From NCBI GenBank assembly GCA_964342385.1, contig CAYFGP010000004.1, positions 1-64,000 on the forward strand: a DNA stretch of 64,000 bases, in the 5' to 3' direction. The position numbers and the translations under genes were made by a program. The stretch comes from Oceanospirillum sp964342385 (GTDB taxonomy: Bacteria; Pseudomonadota; Gammaproteobacteria; Pseudomonadales; Halomonadaceae). Numbering within the stretch: the stretch's first letter is position 1; every line of letters begins with the position of its first letter. Shown one piece after another: positions 17,557 through 24,696 of the stretch. A model generated the notes under the pieces. That model was given only the letters and a program-made list of their open reading frames with translations, was not told the DNA's origin and made no database searches.

Positions 17557-17592
17557 AAGAAAGCCTGCAGTGTGAATGCAGGCTTTTCTTTA
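17557..17592. terminator. Bidirectional terminator after the GGDEF-EAL gene
   Basis: AAGAAAGCCTGCA (17557-17569) pairs with TGCAGGCTTTTCTT (17577-17590), with A-rich and T-rich flanks. It ends the rightward GGDEF-EAL transcript and probably also the leftward small gene at 17653-17919. Confidence 0.85.
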
Positions 17593-17652
17593 TCACCCCG
17601 TTGATTTTGGCCGCTAGCTCCAGCTTGAGCGCAAATGTACGGCCATATGCAC

Positions 17653-17919
17653 TTAGTGCACTGGGCGGTCGGGATGTTCGGCAATAAAATGTGCCAGTAC
17701 TTTGCGCAGTACGCGCGCATGTTCCAGGTCGTTTTTACGTTCTGCCTTTCTGATATCGTCCAGAATAATTTTCCGGATCATGGGCTCACCGTTATGGTCT
17801 AACAGATATTGTCCCATGGCTGCAGCGATAATCGGATCCTGGTGCTCATGTTCGGCAATCGCGGCAACTTCATCGGCATTTAAGCCACACATATCCAGGC
17901 AATCTTGATAGGCTAACAT
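17653..17919 (-). CDS. Small conserved hypothetical protein, 88 residues
   Basis: This is a compact, soluble protein beginning MLAYQDCLDMCGLNADEVAA and continuing with IAEHEHQDPIIAAAMG. It is mostly helical, with two early Cys (7 and 11) and a charged second half (RKIILDDIRKAERKNDLEH). There is no signal peptide or TM segment. The start is well supported by AGGAGG eight to thirteen bases before the ATG. I recall similar small proteins of unknown function in marine gammaproteobacteria but cannot name a family. It stands alone between two terminators. A Cys/His-rich N-terminal part could bind metal, but no defined motif is visible. Confidence 0.75.
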   Translation of the reverse strand: MLAYQDCLDMCGLNADEVAAIAEHEHQDPIIAAAMGQYLLDHNGEPMIRKIILDDIRKAERKNDLEHARVLRKVLAHFIAEHPDRPVH

Positions 17920-18164
17920 GGCCTTATCCTCCTGAGCCGACAGGCTCTTTTGCTTATCAGTCCGTTGTTGTTATTTTTTTAGTTCGTTTTTTGCTTTTCC
18001 TGTTTATAGCATAGAACAGTTTTAAACAGAGAAAAGGCGTATCGGAACAAAAAACGATTTGACTCAACGGTCACGCCGATATCGTTATAAGCCTGTAATC
18101 ATGCTGTCTTCTTGGTATGTTTTTAGCGTTTGCGCTGCAAGAATAGTGTAAGAAAAGGTCAGTT
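17920..18164. other. Intergenic region upstream of the 88-residue gene
   Basis: About 245 bp that should contain the promoter of the leftward small gene. On the minus strand, TATGCT near 18010 is a possible -10 box. No further structure is clear apart from the cinA terminator that follows. Confidence 0.4.
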
Positions 18165-18212
18165 GTTTAAAACGCAAACAGCCCCATTAACATGATGGTT
18201 AACAGGGCTGTG
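18165..18212 (-). terminator. Rho-independent terminator of cinA
   Basis: Read leftward, ACAGCCC pairs with GGGCTGT, extended inside by GTTAAC/GTTAAT pairing, and is followed by TTGCGTTTT. It lies about 90 bp past the cinA stop. The stem is long and GC-rich at its base. Confidence 0.75.
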
Positions 18213-18299
18213 AGAATAGTTAGCCAAGAGCAGACTGAAAAGAGGTTAGGCTCTTGTTAAGAGACGATTCTGAGGTCGATAGACAACAGCTTTTACTGT

Positions 18300-19580
18300 C
18301 TATTTCCAGCTGGGATGAACGCGTTCTGCCAGATAATTAGCGGGTTGTTCAATACCCTGAAGTTTACGGCGAATCAGATCTAGTCCGCTACCCGCGACCA
18401 TGGTTTGAAATAGCTTACGGGGATAGGGTAGATACAAGCGTGCGGCATCGATCTGTTTGTGATCACCCCAGGCGATCCAAACGGTGCCTACCGGTTTTTC
18501 ATCACTGCCGCCATCAGGACCAGCAATACCCGATACCGCAATCACATAATCCGCTTCGGCTTTTTCCAAACCACCTGCGGCCATCTCGCGCACGGTTTGT
18601 TCACTGACCGCGCCATTATCGATCAACGTCGTTTCGTTTACGCCGACCATTGTGCTTTTCTGGGCATTGGAATAAGTCACAAACCCTGCCTCAAATACCG
18701 CAGAAGAGCCAGGGACAGAGGTGATCATGGATGCGATTAAGCCACCGGTGCAGGATTCAACGCAGGTGATCTTTTTCTGTTGCTCTATCAGCAACTTAAC
18801 CAACGCTTGTGCCTGGCTCTCATTGCCGCTGCTGGTGATACTGTCTTGCAGCAGCTGAGTTAACTTATCCACATACTCTTGATGCAGAGCGTTATCCCGC
18901 TGAGCACTTTGCACCTTCACTTCCAGCGTTGGTGCTCCGGCACGGAAACCCAGTTCCAGCTGCTCCGGCCAGTCCGGGATCTGATCCGCAATCAGCTGCT
19001 GTAAACGGGATTCACCCAGGCCAAAGGTGTGGAAGCGATCCCGCACACAAGCGTCATCGGGATTTACCTGATTTTGCAGTGCTGGAATAATGGTCTGCTG
19101 CAGCATTACCTTCAGTTCACTGGGTACACCAGGGGTACAGACCACTAAGCAGTCGTTCAGCGACATCTGAAAGCCCACTGCTGTGCCTCTGGGGTTAGGC
19201 ACAATCTCACAGCCTTCAGGCAAGATGGTTTGCTTGAGATTGGCTTCATTCAGTTGGGCGTTACGTTGCTCACACCATTGCGTCAGATGAGTCAGAGCTT
19301 CAGCATTTTCCACCAGTTCGGTGCCTGTGGCTAAAGCCAGCGCCTGAGCGGTCATATCATCCGTGGTTGGACCTAAACCACCGTTAACAAGCAATAGATC
19401 TGCACTTTGACTGATGTATTGGATCTCGTCTACCAGCTGCTGCAGGTTATCACCTACAGTCACTCTGCGAGTCACCGTGATACCCAGAGGCTGCAGCTGA
19501 TCGGCAATCATAGCGGAGTTGGAATCGATGATATCACCGCTCATCAGTTCGTTGCCGGTCATCAATAGCTGAATATTCAT
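18300..19580 (-). CDS. cinA: CinA-family protein: MoCF-like domain plus nicotinamide-nucleotide amidase-type domain
   Basis: The 426-residue full-length CinA protein has an N-terminal molybdopterin-binding-like (COG1058) domain, about 1-170, with GNELMSGDIIDSNS and NGGLGPTTDDMT. The C-terminal domain (about 265-415) carries VESCTGGLIASMITSVPGSS and AVSGIAGPDGG, the active-site region of nicotinamide mononucleotide deamidase (PncC type). It probably recycles NMN to nicotinic acid mononucleotide, with the first domain hydrolysing ADP-ribose in studied homologues. Many gammaproteobacteria keep only the PncC part beside recA, so the two-domain form away from recA is of the YfaY type. A start ATG at 19580 with AAGGAAAAG upstream is clear. 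Confidence 0.9.
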   Translation of the reverse strand: MNIQLLMTGNELMSGDIIDSNSAMIADQLQPLGITVTRRVTVGDNLQQLVDEIQYISQSADLLLVNGGLGPTTDDMTAQALALATGTELVENAEALTHLTQWCEQRNAQLNEANLKQTILPEGCEIVPNPRGTAVGFQMSLNDCLVVCTPGVPSELKVMLQQTIIPALQNQVNPDDACVRDRFHTFGLGESRLQQLIADQIPDWPEQLELGFRAGAPTLEVKVQSAQRDNALHQEYVDKLTQLLQDSITSSGNESQAQALVKLLIEQQKKITCVESCTGGLIASMITSVPGSSAVFEAGFVTYSNAQKSTMVGVNETTLIDNGAVSEQTVREMAAGGLEKAEADYVIAVSGIAGPDGGSDEKPVGTVWIAWGDHKQIDAARLYLPYPRKLFQTMVAGSGLDLIRRKLQGIEQPANYLAERVHPSWK

Positions 19581-19709
19581 ATTCTTTTCCTTGTGTATAT
19601 GGGATCGGCGTGAAGCGCTCGGTGCTAATCACTCCGCGTGAGCCGCTTAGCGTGCGCTACCCTGAATCAATTTTGTTTATCTTTGGCAAAGTTTCACTCA
19701 AAAACAATT

Positions 19710-19961
19710 CGGAGTGAGGCTCGTGTAGGTTGGGTAGAGCGGCACGTTGCTACTTTCTGATAGCTGTGTAGTTTAAACCGCGAAACCCAACGGCAGAATA
19801 GCGTTTTCCCGATACAGTGTTTTGGTATTGCCAATATGGTGTTTTATAGAGGCTTTTTAAGTGATGGCTAGTTCCCATGTTGGGTTTCGCGGTTCTGTTC
19901 CCCAGTCCAATAATCAACTCCAAAGTGCCGCTCTACCGCAACCTACACAAGCCTCACTCCG
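19710..19961. repeat. 252-bp palindromic interspersed element (MITE/REP-like)
   Basis: Outer arms 19710-19745 and 19925-19961 are reverse complements over about 36 bp with one mismatch and one indel (ends CGGAGTGAGGCT and AGCCTCACTCCG). Inner arms 19775-19791 (AAACCGCGAAACCCAAC) and 19879-19894 (GTTGGGTTTCGCGGTT) pair perfectly over 16 bp. The gaps between outer and inner arms are 29 and 30 nt, so the element is symmetric, with an 87-nt unpaired centre. The right half recurs at 27385-27468. It encodes nothing visible. Similar 'GTTGGGTT...AACCCAAC' short palindromes are scattered in many bacterial genomes. It lies between cinA and the LysR gene; no clear target-site duplication is seen. Confidence 0.85.
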
Positions 19962-20060
19962 CAGACAATATTGTGTTGATGGTTTTAGATATTAGCTATC
20001 AGATCCCTGATGATGGGAGACAAATAAAGCTTTACTATTCAGTCTCTATTCAAACTCTGT

Positions 20061-20984
20061 CTAAGGACTCTGAAACTGCTGATTAATATCGTACAGCTCT
20101 TGGGTCAAAATCTCGCTAAAGCGTGATGCCAACAAAGATGCCGGTCTATGAGCCGGTTGCAAAATCGCTACCGATAGCGGTACTAACGGTCGGAAAGGAC
20201 GAAAGACCAGCTTCTGTTCAATCTGTTGATAGTCAAAATAGCTGCTGGCGGTCATAGGATCACAGATGCAGTAGCACAAACCTTCTTCAACCAATTTCAG
20301 AGCCGGTTGGAAGTTTCGCAGCTCAAACCTGGGATTAAATTTAGCCTTCTGTTTACGAAATGCTTTTTTGGTATGCAGCAGGTTGGGGTGATCTTCCTGT
20401 AGTACAGCTAAAGGCAGGCCGGACAGGTCTTTGGCTTCGATCACTTCTTTTTCGCTTAACGGATCATCCTTTCTCAGGGCACAGACACAGTCCAGATTAA
20501 ATTCGGTGATCTTCAGCGCGTTATTGGGTGGTGGGGTTTCTGCCAGACCGATATCAAATTGCTGGGATGCGACCCACTCTTCGATAATGGCCGAGGCACG
20601 CATCATCAAAGAGACTTTGACCTGAGGTTTGTCCTTCACAAAGTCAGCGACCAGTTTAGGCAACATAAACTGTGATGAGGCTGGCATACAGGCGATTCTT
20701 AGACGACCCTGTTGCAGATTACCGACCTCTTTCATGGTGCGGGTGCTATGAGCCAAGCGTTCCAGAATCGCTTCGGTTTCTTCCAGAAAGTATTGCGCTT
20801 CCGGTTTTCGGATCAAACGTCCGCGCTGTCTTTCAAACAACGTGACGCCTAATTCTTCCTCTAAATTGGCAATTAATGAGCTGACTGCCGGTTGAGTGCG
20901 ATTAAGAATTCGTGCTGCTTCCGAGATGGAGCCGGCGCGCATCACTTCACGAAATGCTTCTAACTGTCTGAAACTTAGATTCAT
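20061..20984 (-). CDS. LysR-family regulator, probably controlling the divergent TRAP/oxidase operon
   Basis: The 307-residue protein has a LysR helix-turn-helix (FRQLEAFREVMRAGSISEAA, residues 5-24, and NRTQPAVSSLIANLEEELG) and a substrate-binding domain (about 90-295). The N-terminus resembles the NocR/OccR group that regulates opine or arginine/ornithine-type catabolism. It is divergent from dctQ across a 259-bp region. LysR regulators usually activate the divergent operon with a pathway metabolite as co-inducer, so the ligand is probably the TRAP substrate. The assignment to NocR/OccR is from general resemblance and is tentative. Confidence 0.87.
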   Translation of the reverse strand: MNLSFRQLEAFREVMRAGSISEAARILNRTQPAVSSLIANLEEELGVTLFERQRGRLIRKPEAQYFLEETEAILERLAHSTRTMKEVGNLQQGRLRIACMPASSQFMLPKLVADFVKDKPQVKVSLMMRASAIIEEWVASQQFDIGLAETPPPNNALKITEFNLDCVCALRKDDPLSEKEVIEAKDLSGLPLAVLQEDHPNLLHTKKAFRKQKAKFNPRFELRNFQPALKLVEEGLCYCICDPMTASSYFDYQQIEQKLVFRPFRPLVPLSVAILQPAHRPASLLASRFSEILTQELYDINQQFQSP

Positions 20985-21116
20985 TTTTGACTACCTGCTT
21001 TAACGCCGCTTGTTGTCGGGCCTACCGTCATATCTTGCTATTCATCATGCCATAAAAAAAATCTATATATCCATCGATTTAATCGTTTTGATTTTATGGG
21101 TGTGGATTACCAAAAT

Positions 21117-21202
21117 GCACCTAACCCTAAACAAAAGTCTTTCGATATTTCCCGCCAACGGATCTGGTAAGCGTTCGCTGAGACGCTTTTGTTTAGGTGC
21201 TG
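21117..21202 (+). ncRNA. Candidate structured cis-regulatory RNA, copy A (upstream of TRAP operon)
   Basis: CCTAAACAAAAG (21126-21137) and CTTTTGTTTAGG (21186-21197) form a perfect 12-bp closing stem around 48 nt. GATATTT starts six bases inside the stem (21144-21150). A short hairpin (AGCG/CGCU around 21170) and GAGACG precede the 3' arm. The same architecture occurs upstream of putA and of the chemoreceptor. The motif ends 42 nt before the dctQ ATG. GTGCT at its 3' edge could alternatively pair with AGCAC (21235-21239) beside the GAGG ribosome site, which would be a simple translational switch; that is inference. I do not recognise a known riboswitch class. Confidence 0.6.
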
Positions 21203-21243
21203 TTAATAAATACAACAAGGTTATCAGTTGAGGTAGCACGCCC

Positions 21244-21723
21244 ATGAACCGTTTTGTCAGTGTACTTCTGACCGGGCTGATCTGTCTGGTGGCGTTTGGA
21301 CAGTTTGTCCAGGTCATCACGCGTTATGTGCTGGAGATTCCCGTCATGGGACTGGAGGAGAGCCTGCTCTACCCCACGCTCTGGCTGTACGTTCTGGGAG
21401 CAGTGAATGCCTCCCGGGAGAACACCCATATTCGCGCAAACGTACTGGAAATTTTCCTGAAAACACCCCGTCAGTTCACCGTACTGGCGATCTTGGGAGA
21501 GGTGTTAAGTCTGGTGATCGGCTGCTGGCTGACCTACTGGGCCTGGGATTTCACGAAGTACTCCTGGCGGGTCTGGAAGGAGAGTCCAACCCTGTATATC
21601 CCGACGTTCTACGTCGATGTGTCCCTGGTATTAGGCCTGGTGTTGATGATGGCTTATACCGCTTGGCATCTGATCGGACATATCCGAGAGCTGTCTGCTA
21701 AAGAGGAAAATAACAATGGTTGA
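21244..21723 (+). CDS. dctQ: TRAP transporter small permease (DctQ type)
   Basis: This 159-residue DctQ-family protein has four hydrophobic helices (about 7-25, 45-65, 85-105, 125-145). It includes QVITRYVLEIPVMGLEE between TM1 and TM2 and LGAVNASRENTHIRANV, the family's conserved membrane segment. With DctM it forms the sodium-coupled membrane part of a TRAP transporter fed by the periplasmic DctP protein. The ATG at 21244 follows GAGG by 10 bases. It overlaps dctM by 8 nt, implying coupled translation. The gene order Q-M-P differs from the commoner P-Q-M. Confidence 0.9.
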   Translation: MNRFVSVLLTGLICLVAFGQFVQVITRYVLEIPVMGLEESLLYPTLWLYVLGAVNASRENTHIRANVLEIFLKTPRQFTVLAILGEVLSLVIGCWLTYWAWDFTKYSWRVWKESPTLYIPTFYVDVSLVLGLVLMMAYTAWHLIGHIRELSAKEENNNG

Positions 21724-23014
21724 GATTGCTCTACTCGCCGTCGGCGTACTGGTGGTACTGCTGACGTTAGGCATCCCGCTGCCCTACTGCTTTGGCGGTG
21801 GTTTGATGGTGATGTATTTCCTGGGCGATGTGGTCATGAAGGGCAATATGCTCTGGGGCTTCCAACAACTGGGTAACCCGGTACTGCTGGCGATTCCGCT
21901 GTTTGTACTGGCAGGCACCATTATGAGTGTCAGTGGTATTGCCGCCAGCTTGCTGCGCTTTGTGAACATCTTTGTTGGTCACCTGCGCGGTGGTCTGGGT
22001 GTGGTCGCCACCGTGAGCTGTGCCTTGATCGGTGCAATTTCCGGCTCAGGTCTGACCGGTGTTGCGGCTATTGGCCCGCTGCTGATTCCTGAGATGGAGA
22101 AGCAGGGTTATCCCCGTGAATATGCAACCGCTTTGATCGCTAATGCTTCCCTGCTGGGTCTGTTGATTCCGCCCAGTGTGACCATGATTGTTTACGGCTG
22201 GGTCACGGATACCTCTATTCTGGCCTGTTTCCTGGCGACGCTGGGTCCTGGTTTGCTGATTATGGCCAACTTCTCCGGTGTGAATATCTGGCTGGCACGT
22301 AAGTTCCCGCTGGTACTGGAAGAGCGTCCAAAGGGTGCCGAGTTTGTTGCTGAAGCCACTAACCGTGGTCTGAAAGCTACGCCTGCTCTGCTGATGCCGG
22401 TAATCATTCTGGGTGGTATCTACGGCGGCATTATGACGCCAACAGAAGCCGCTGCAGTAGCTGTGATCTACGCCGTGCCTGTGGGCTTCCTGATCTACAA
22501 AGGTCTGGACTGGAAGACGTTCCTGGGGGCGGGCAAAGAAGCGTCTACCTCGGTGGGTGCCATTATGCTGATGATTCTGTTCAGCATGATTCTGTCGCAA
22601 ATGTTTGTACTGGAGAGTGTGCCGCAGGCGCTGGTGGAATCCATCTTCTCCATTACCGAAGACAAAACCATCCTGCTGATTCTGATCAACATCCTGTTGT
22701 TCCTGGTGGGCATGGTGGTGAACGATGTCACGGCGATCATTCTGATTGCACCGCTGCTGTTACCTCTGATGGAAGCGATTGGCGTAAGCCCAATTCAGTT
22801 CGCCGCCATCATGGGTGTGAACACCGCAATGGGTGGGGTAACGCCTCCGTATGCATCGATTCTTTATCTGGGTGCCCGTATCGGCAAAGTGAAGGTCACT
22901 AAGGTGATCCGCCCAGCCATGATCCTGATTCTGACCGGTTATCTGCCAGTGGTGTTCCTGACCTCTTTCTGGCCTGACCTGTCGCTCTGGCTGCCACGTT
23001 TCTTTGGGTATTAA
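21716..23014 (+). CDS. dctM: TRAP transporter large permease (DctM type)
   Basis: The 432-residue DctM protein has about 12 TM segments and the family motifs SGSGLTGVAAIGPLLIPEM, SLLGLLIPPSVTMIVYG and GIYGGIMTPTEAAAVAV. It is the transport subunit of the TRAP system and moves organic anions or zwitterions inward with sodium. It starts at an ATG overlapping the end of dctQ by 8 nt; the AAAGAGGAAAA just upstream is the ribosome site. It is followed after 123 bp, containing a hairpin, by the solute receptor gene. The substrate is not readable, but the operon context points to an imino or N-substituted amino acid. Confidence 0.93.
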   Translation: MVEIALLAVGVLVVLLTLGIPLPYCFGGGLMVMYFLGDVVMKGNMLWGFQQLGNPVLLAIPLFVLAGTIMSVSGIAASLLRFVNIFVGHLRGGLGVVATVSCALIGAISGSGLTGVAAIGPLLIPEMEKQGYPREYATALIANASLLGLLIPPSVTMIVYGWVTDTSILACFLATLGPGLLIMANFSGVNIWLARKFPLVLEERPKGAEFVAEATNRGLKATPALLMPVIILGGIYGGIMTPTEAAAVAVIYAVPVGFLIYKGLDWKTFLGAGKEASTSVGAIMLMILFSMILSQMFVLESVPQALVESIFSITEDKTILLILINILLFLVGMVVNDVTAIILIAPLLLPLMEAIGVSPIQFAAIMGVNTAMGGVTPPYASILYLGARIGKVKVTKVIRPAMILILTGYLPVVFLTSFWPDLSLWLPRFFGY

Positions 23015-23062
23015 TCCCTGATTAGGCCTCTGTCTTAATCCATAGAAAAACGGCAAACGATT

Positions 23063-23098
23063 GCTCCCATTGTGCCTGATTAATCAGAACGTGGGAGC
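23063..23098 (+). other. Intercistronic hairpin between dctM and dctP
   Basis: GCTCCCA (23063-23069) pairs with TGGGAGC (23092-23098), and inside it CTGATTAATCAG (23076-23087) is a perfect palindrome. No T-run follows. Such hairpins often stabilise the 3' end of a segment or let the periplasmic receptor be expressed at a different level from the permeases. Confidence 0.5.
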
Positions 23099-23137
23099 CA
23101 ACAAACGATCCGATAAAAACAAAACGAGGATTTATCC

Positions 23138-24160
23138 ATGAAAACTTCTCTGTTCTCTAAGAAACAATTAAGCAAAGCAGTGGGTGCCACCGTACTGGCA
23201 GCAGGTCTGGGTTTAACGGCAGTTGCTGAAGCGGCAACGCTGAAAATCAGCCACATTCGTCCACAGGGCGCTATTGTGGATCAGGAGATCAAAACCTTTG
23301 CTGAACAGGTGAAAAAAGCCACCGATGGTGATGTAAAAGTCAAAATCTTTGCCGCCAGTGCACTGGGTGATTACACCACAGTACAGGAGCGTATCTCGGT
23401 AGGTGCGGTGGATATGGCTGTTCAGCCTGCAGCAACGGCAGCGTCTCGTCAGATGCAGATCAGTGCTTTCCCATATGTGGCGGAAAACTGGGATCAGGCC
23501 CGTGAGATCTATGGCCCAGGTGGTGCGATCTACGATGCGATGAAGAAACTGTACGCCAAGCAGGATATCACTATGTTGGCCGCTTACCCGGTTTACTTCG
23601 GTGGTGTAGCACTGAACCGTGATGCGGTCTCTCCAGGTGATCCGTCTGCGGATAAAGGCATCAAGGTACGTGTACCAGGCATTAAGAGCTTCCAGCTGAC
23701 AGCCGATTCTCTGGGTTATATCAGCTCGCCAATTCCTTTCTCTGAAGCCTTTACTGCCGTACAGACCGGCGTAGTGGATGGTGTTGTCGGTTCCGGTGCA
23801 GAGGGTTACTACGCCTCTTTCCGTGACGTAACCAAAACCTATGTACCAGTAAATACCCACTTTGAAGTGTGGTACATGATCATCAACACCGAGCGTTTTG
23901 AAGATCTGGATAGTGATGATCGTAAAGCCCTGCAACAAGCGGCTGTAGACTTTGAAGCCAAGCGCTGGTGGCGTGCAGAAGCGGATCAAACTGCTTACGA
24001 GCAGAAGCTGGCTGACAACGGTGCCACCATCGTTGAGCTGACGGATGAAGAGCTGGCAGCGGCTGCGAAGAAGGTACGTAAGGAAGTATGGCCTCAGATT
24101 CTTGAGGACGTAGGTCAGGAGTGGGGCCAGTCCATTCTGGATAAGATCGCTAAGAAGTAA
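23138..24160 (+). CDS. dctP: TRAP transporter periplasmic solute receptor (DctP type)
   Basis: The 340-residue product has a signal peptide (KKQLSKAVG basic part, cleavage near AVAEA-A, residue 27) and the DctP fold: ISHIRPQGAIVDQEIKTFAEQV at the mature N-terminus, and KVRVPGIKSFQ carrying the conserved Arg that binds the substrate carboxylate. EAFTAVQTGVVDGVVGSGAEGYY is the hallmark hinge region. It delivers ligand to DctQM. The ATG at 23138 has AGGA 10 nt upstream. A carboxylate ligand is expected from the Arg; the neighbouring flavoenzyme genes suggest an amino-acid derivative. Confidence 0.93.
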   Translation: MKTSLFSKKQLSKAVGATVLAAGLGLTAVAEAATLKISHIRPQGAIVDQEIKTFAEQVKKATDGDVKVKIFAASALGDYTTVQERISVGAVDMAVQPAATAASRQMQISAFPYVAENWDQAREIYGPGGAIYDAMKKLYAKQDITMLAAYPVYFGGVALNRDAVSPGDPSADKGIKVRVPGIKSFQLTADSLGYISSPIPFSEAFTAVQTGVVDGVVGSGAEGYYASFRDVTKTYVPVNTHFEVWYMIINTERFEDLDSDDRKALQQAAVDFEAKRWWRAEADQTAYEQKLADNGATIVELTDEELAAAAKKVRKEVWPQILEDVGQEWGQSILDKIAKK

Positions 24161-24285
24161 TTAGCCGTCTAATCAGGAGGCTGTGGTTCGTCGATATGAT
24201 GAGCCAGACCTCCCGCTAGACATCGGGCCGTTTTTCAATCGCAGCGGCCCGGTGGTTTCCCTTCCGATTGATCAGGGTATTCATC

Positions 24286-24696
24286 ATGTTTCGTTTTATC
24301 TCTCGGGCTTCAGTGCCTCAGGTACAGCTGTGGATAAATCAGCGGGAAGTGCAGGTGCCAGCCGGTATCTCTGTCTGGGCGGCGATGGCTCAAAGCGGTC
24401 AGCAAACCACACGCCTGGCCCCGGTGACTGAGCAGGAACGTTCCGCCTATTGCGCCATGGGCGTGTGTTTTGAATGTCTGGTGGAGATTGATGGTATCCC
24501 CAACCGTCAGGCGTGCCTGACTCCGGTGGAGGAAGGTATGCGTATTGAGCGTCAGCATATTACCGAGAATACCTATGCTCTGCCGACCATAGAGGGTGGC
24601 TTTGTGACAGAAAATAAAGTCACAGGGCACGCACTGGCCGTTGATGCGATGGCAACGAGCACGAAAACCTCTGTACAGGAGGATGATCATGTCTAA
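24286..24696 (+). CDS. (2Fe-2S)-binding small subunit of an HcnA/opine-oxidase-like dehydrogenase
   Basis: A 136-residue ferredoxin-like protein: VQLWINQREVQVPAG forms the beta-grasp start, and the cluster ligands appear in YCAMGVCFECLVEIDG with a further Cys in RQACLTPVEEG. This matches the small subunit of heterotrimeric flavin dehydrogenases such as hydrogen cyanide synthase (HcnA), opine oxidase and D-hydroxyproline dehydrogenase. I prefer the ATG at 24286, behind CAGGG, over a TTG at 24268. The gene overlaps the next one by 8 nt, so the two are translationally coupled. The acidic, Thr-rich C-terminal tail after residue 110 is longer than strictly needed. Confidence 0.85.
   Translation: MFRFISRASVPQVQLWINQREVQVPAGISVWAAMAQSGQQTTRLAPVTEQERSAYCAMGVCFECLVEIDGIPNRQACLTPVEEGMRIERQHITENTYALPTIEGGFVTENKVTGHALAVDAMATSTKTSVQEDDHV

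Noticed and set aside
21117..21202. Identity of the structured motif with glycine, c-di-GMP, TPP or guanidine riboswitches
   Set aside because: None of their signature boxes occurs in the three copies. A database covariance search is still needed.
24183..24431. Plus-strand frame overlapping the start of the [2Fe-2S] subunit gene
   Set aside because: It runs out of frame through the conserved ferredoxin-like gene and encodes no recognisable domain.
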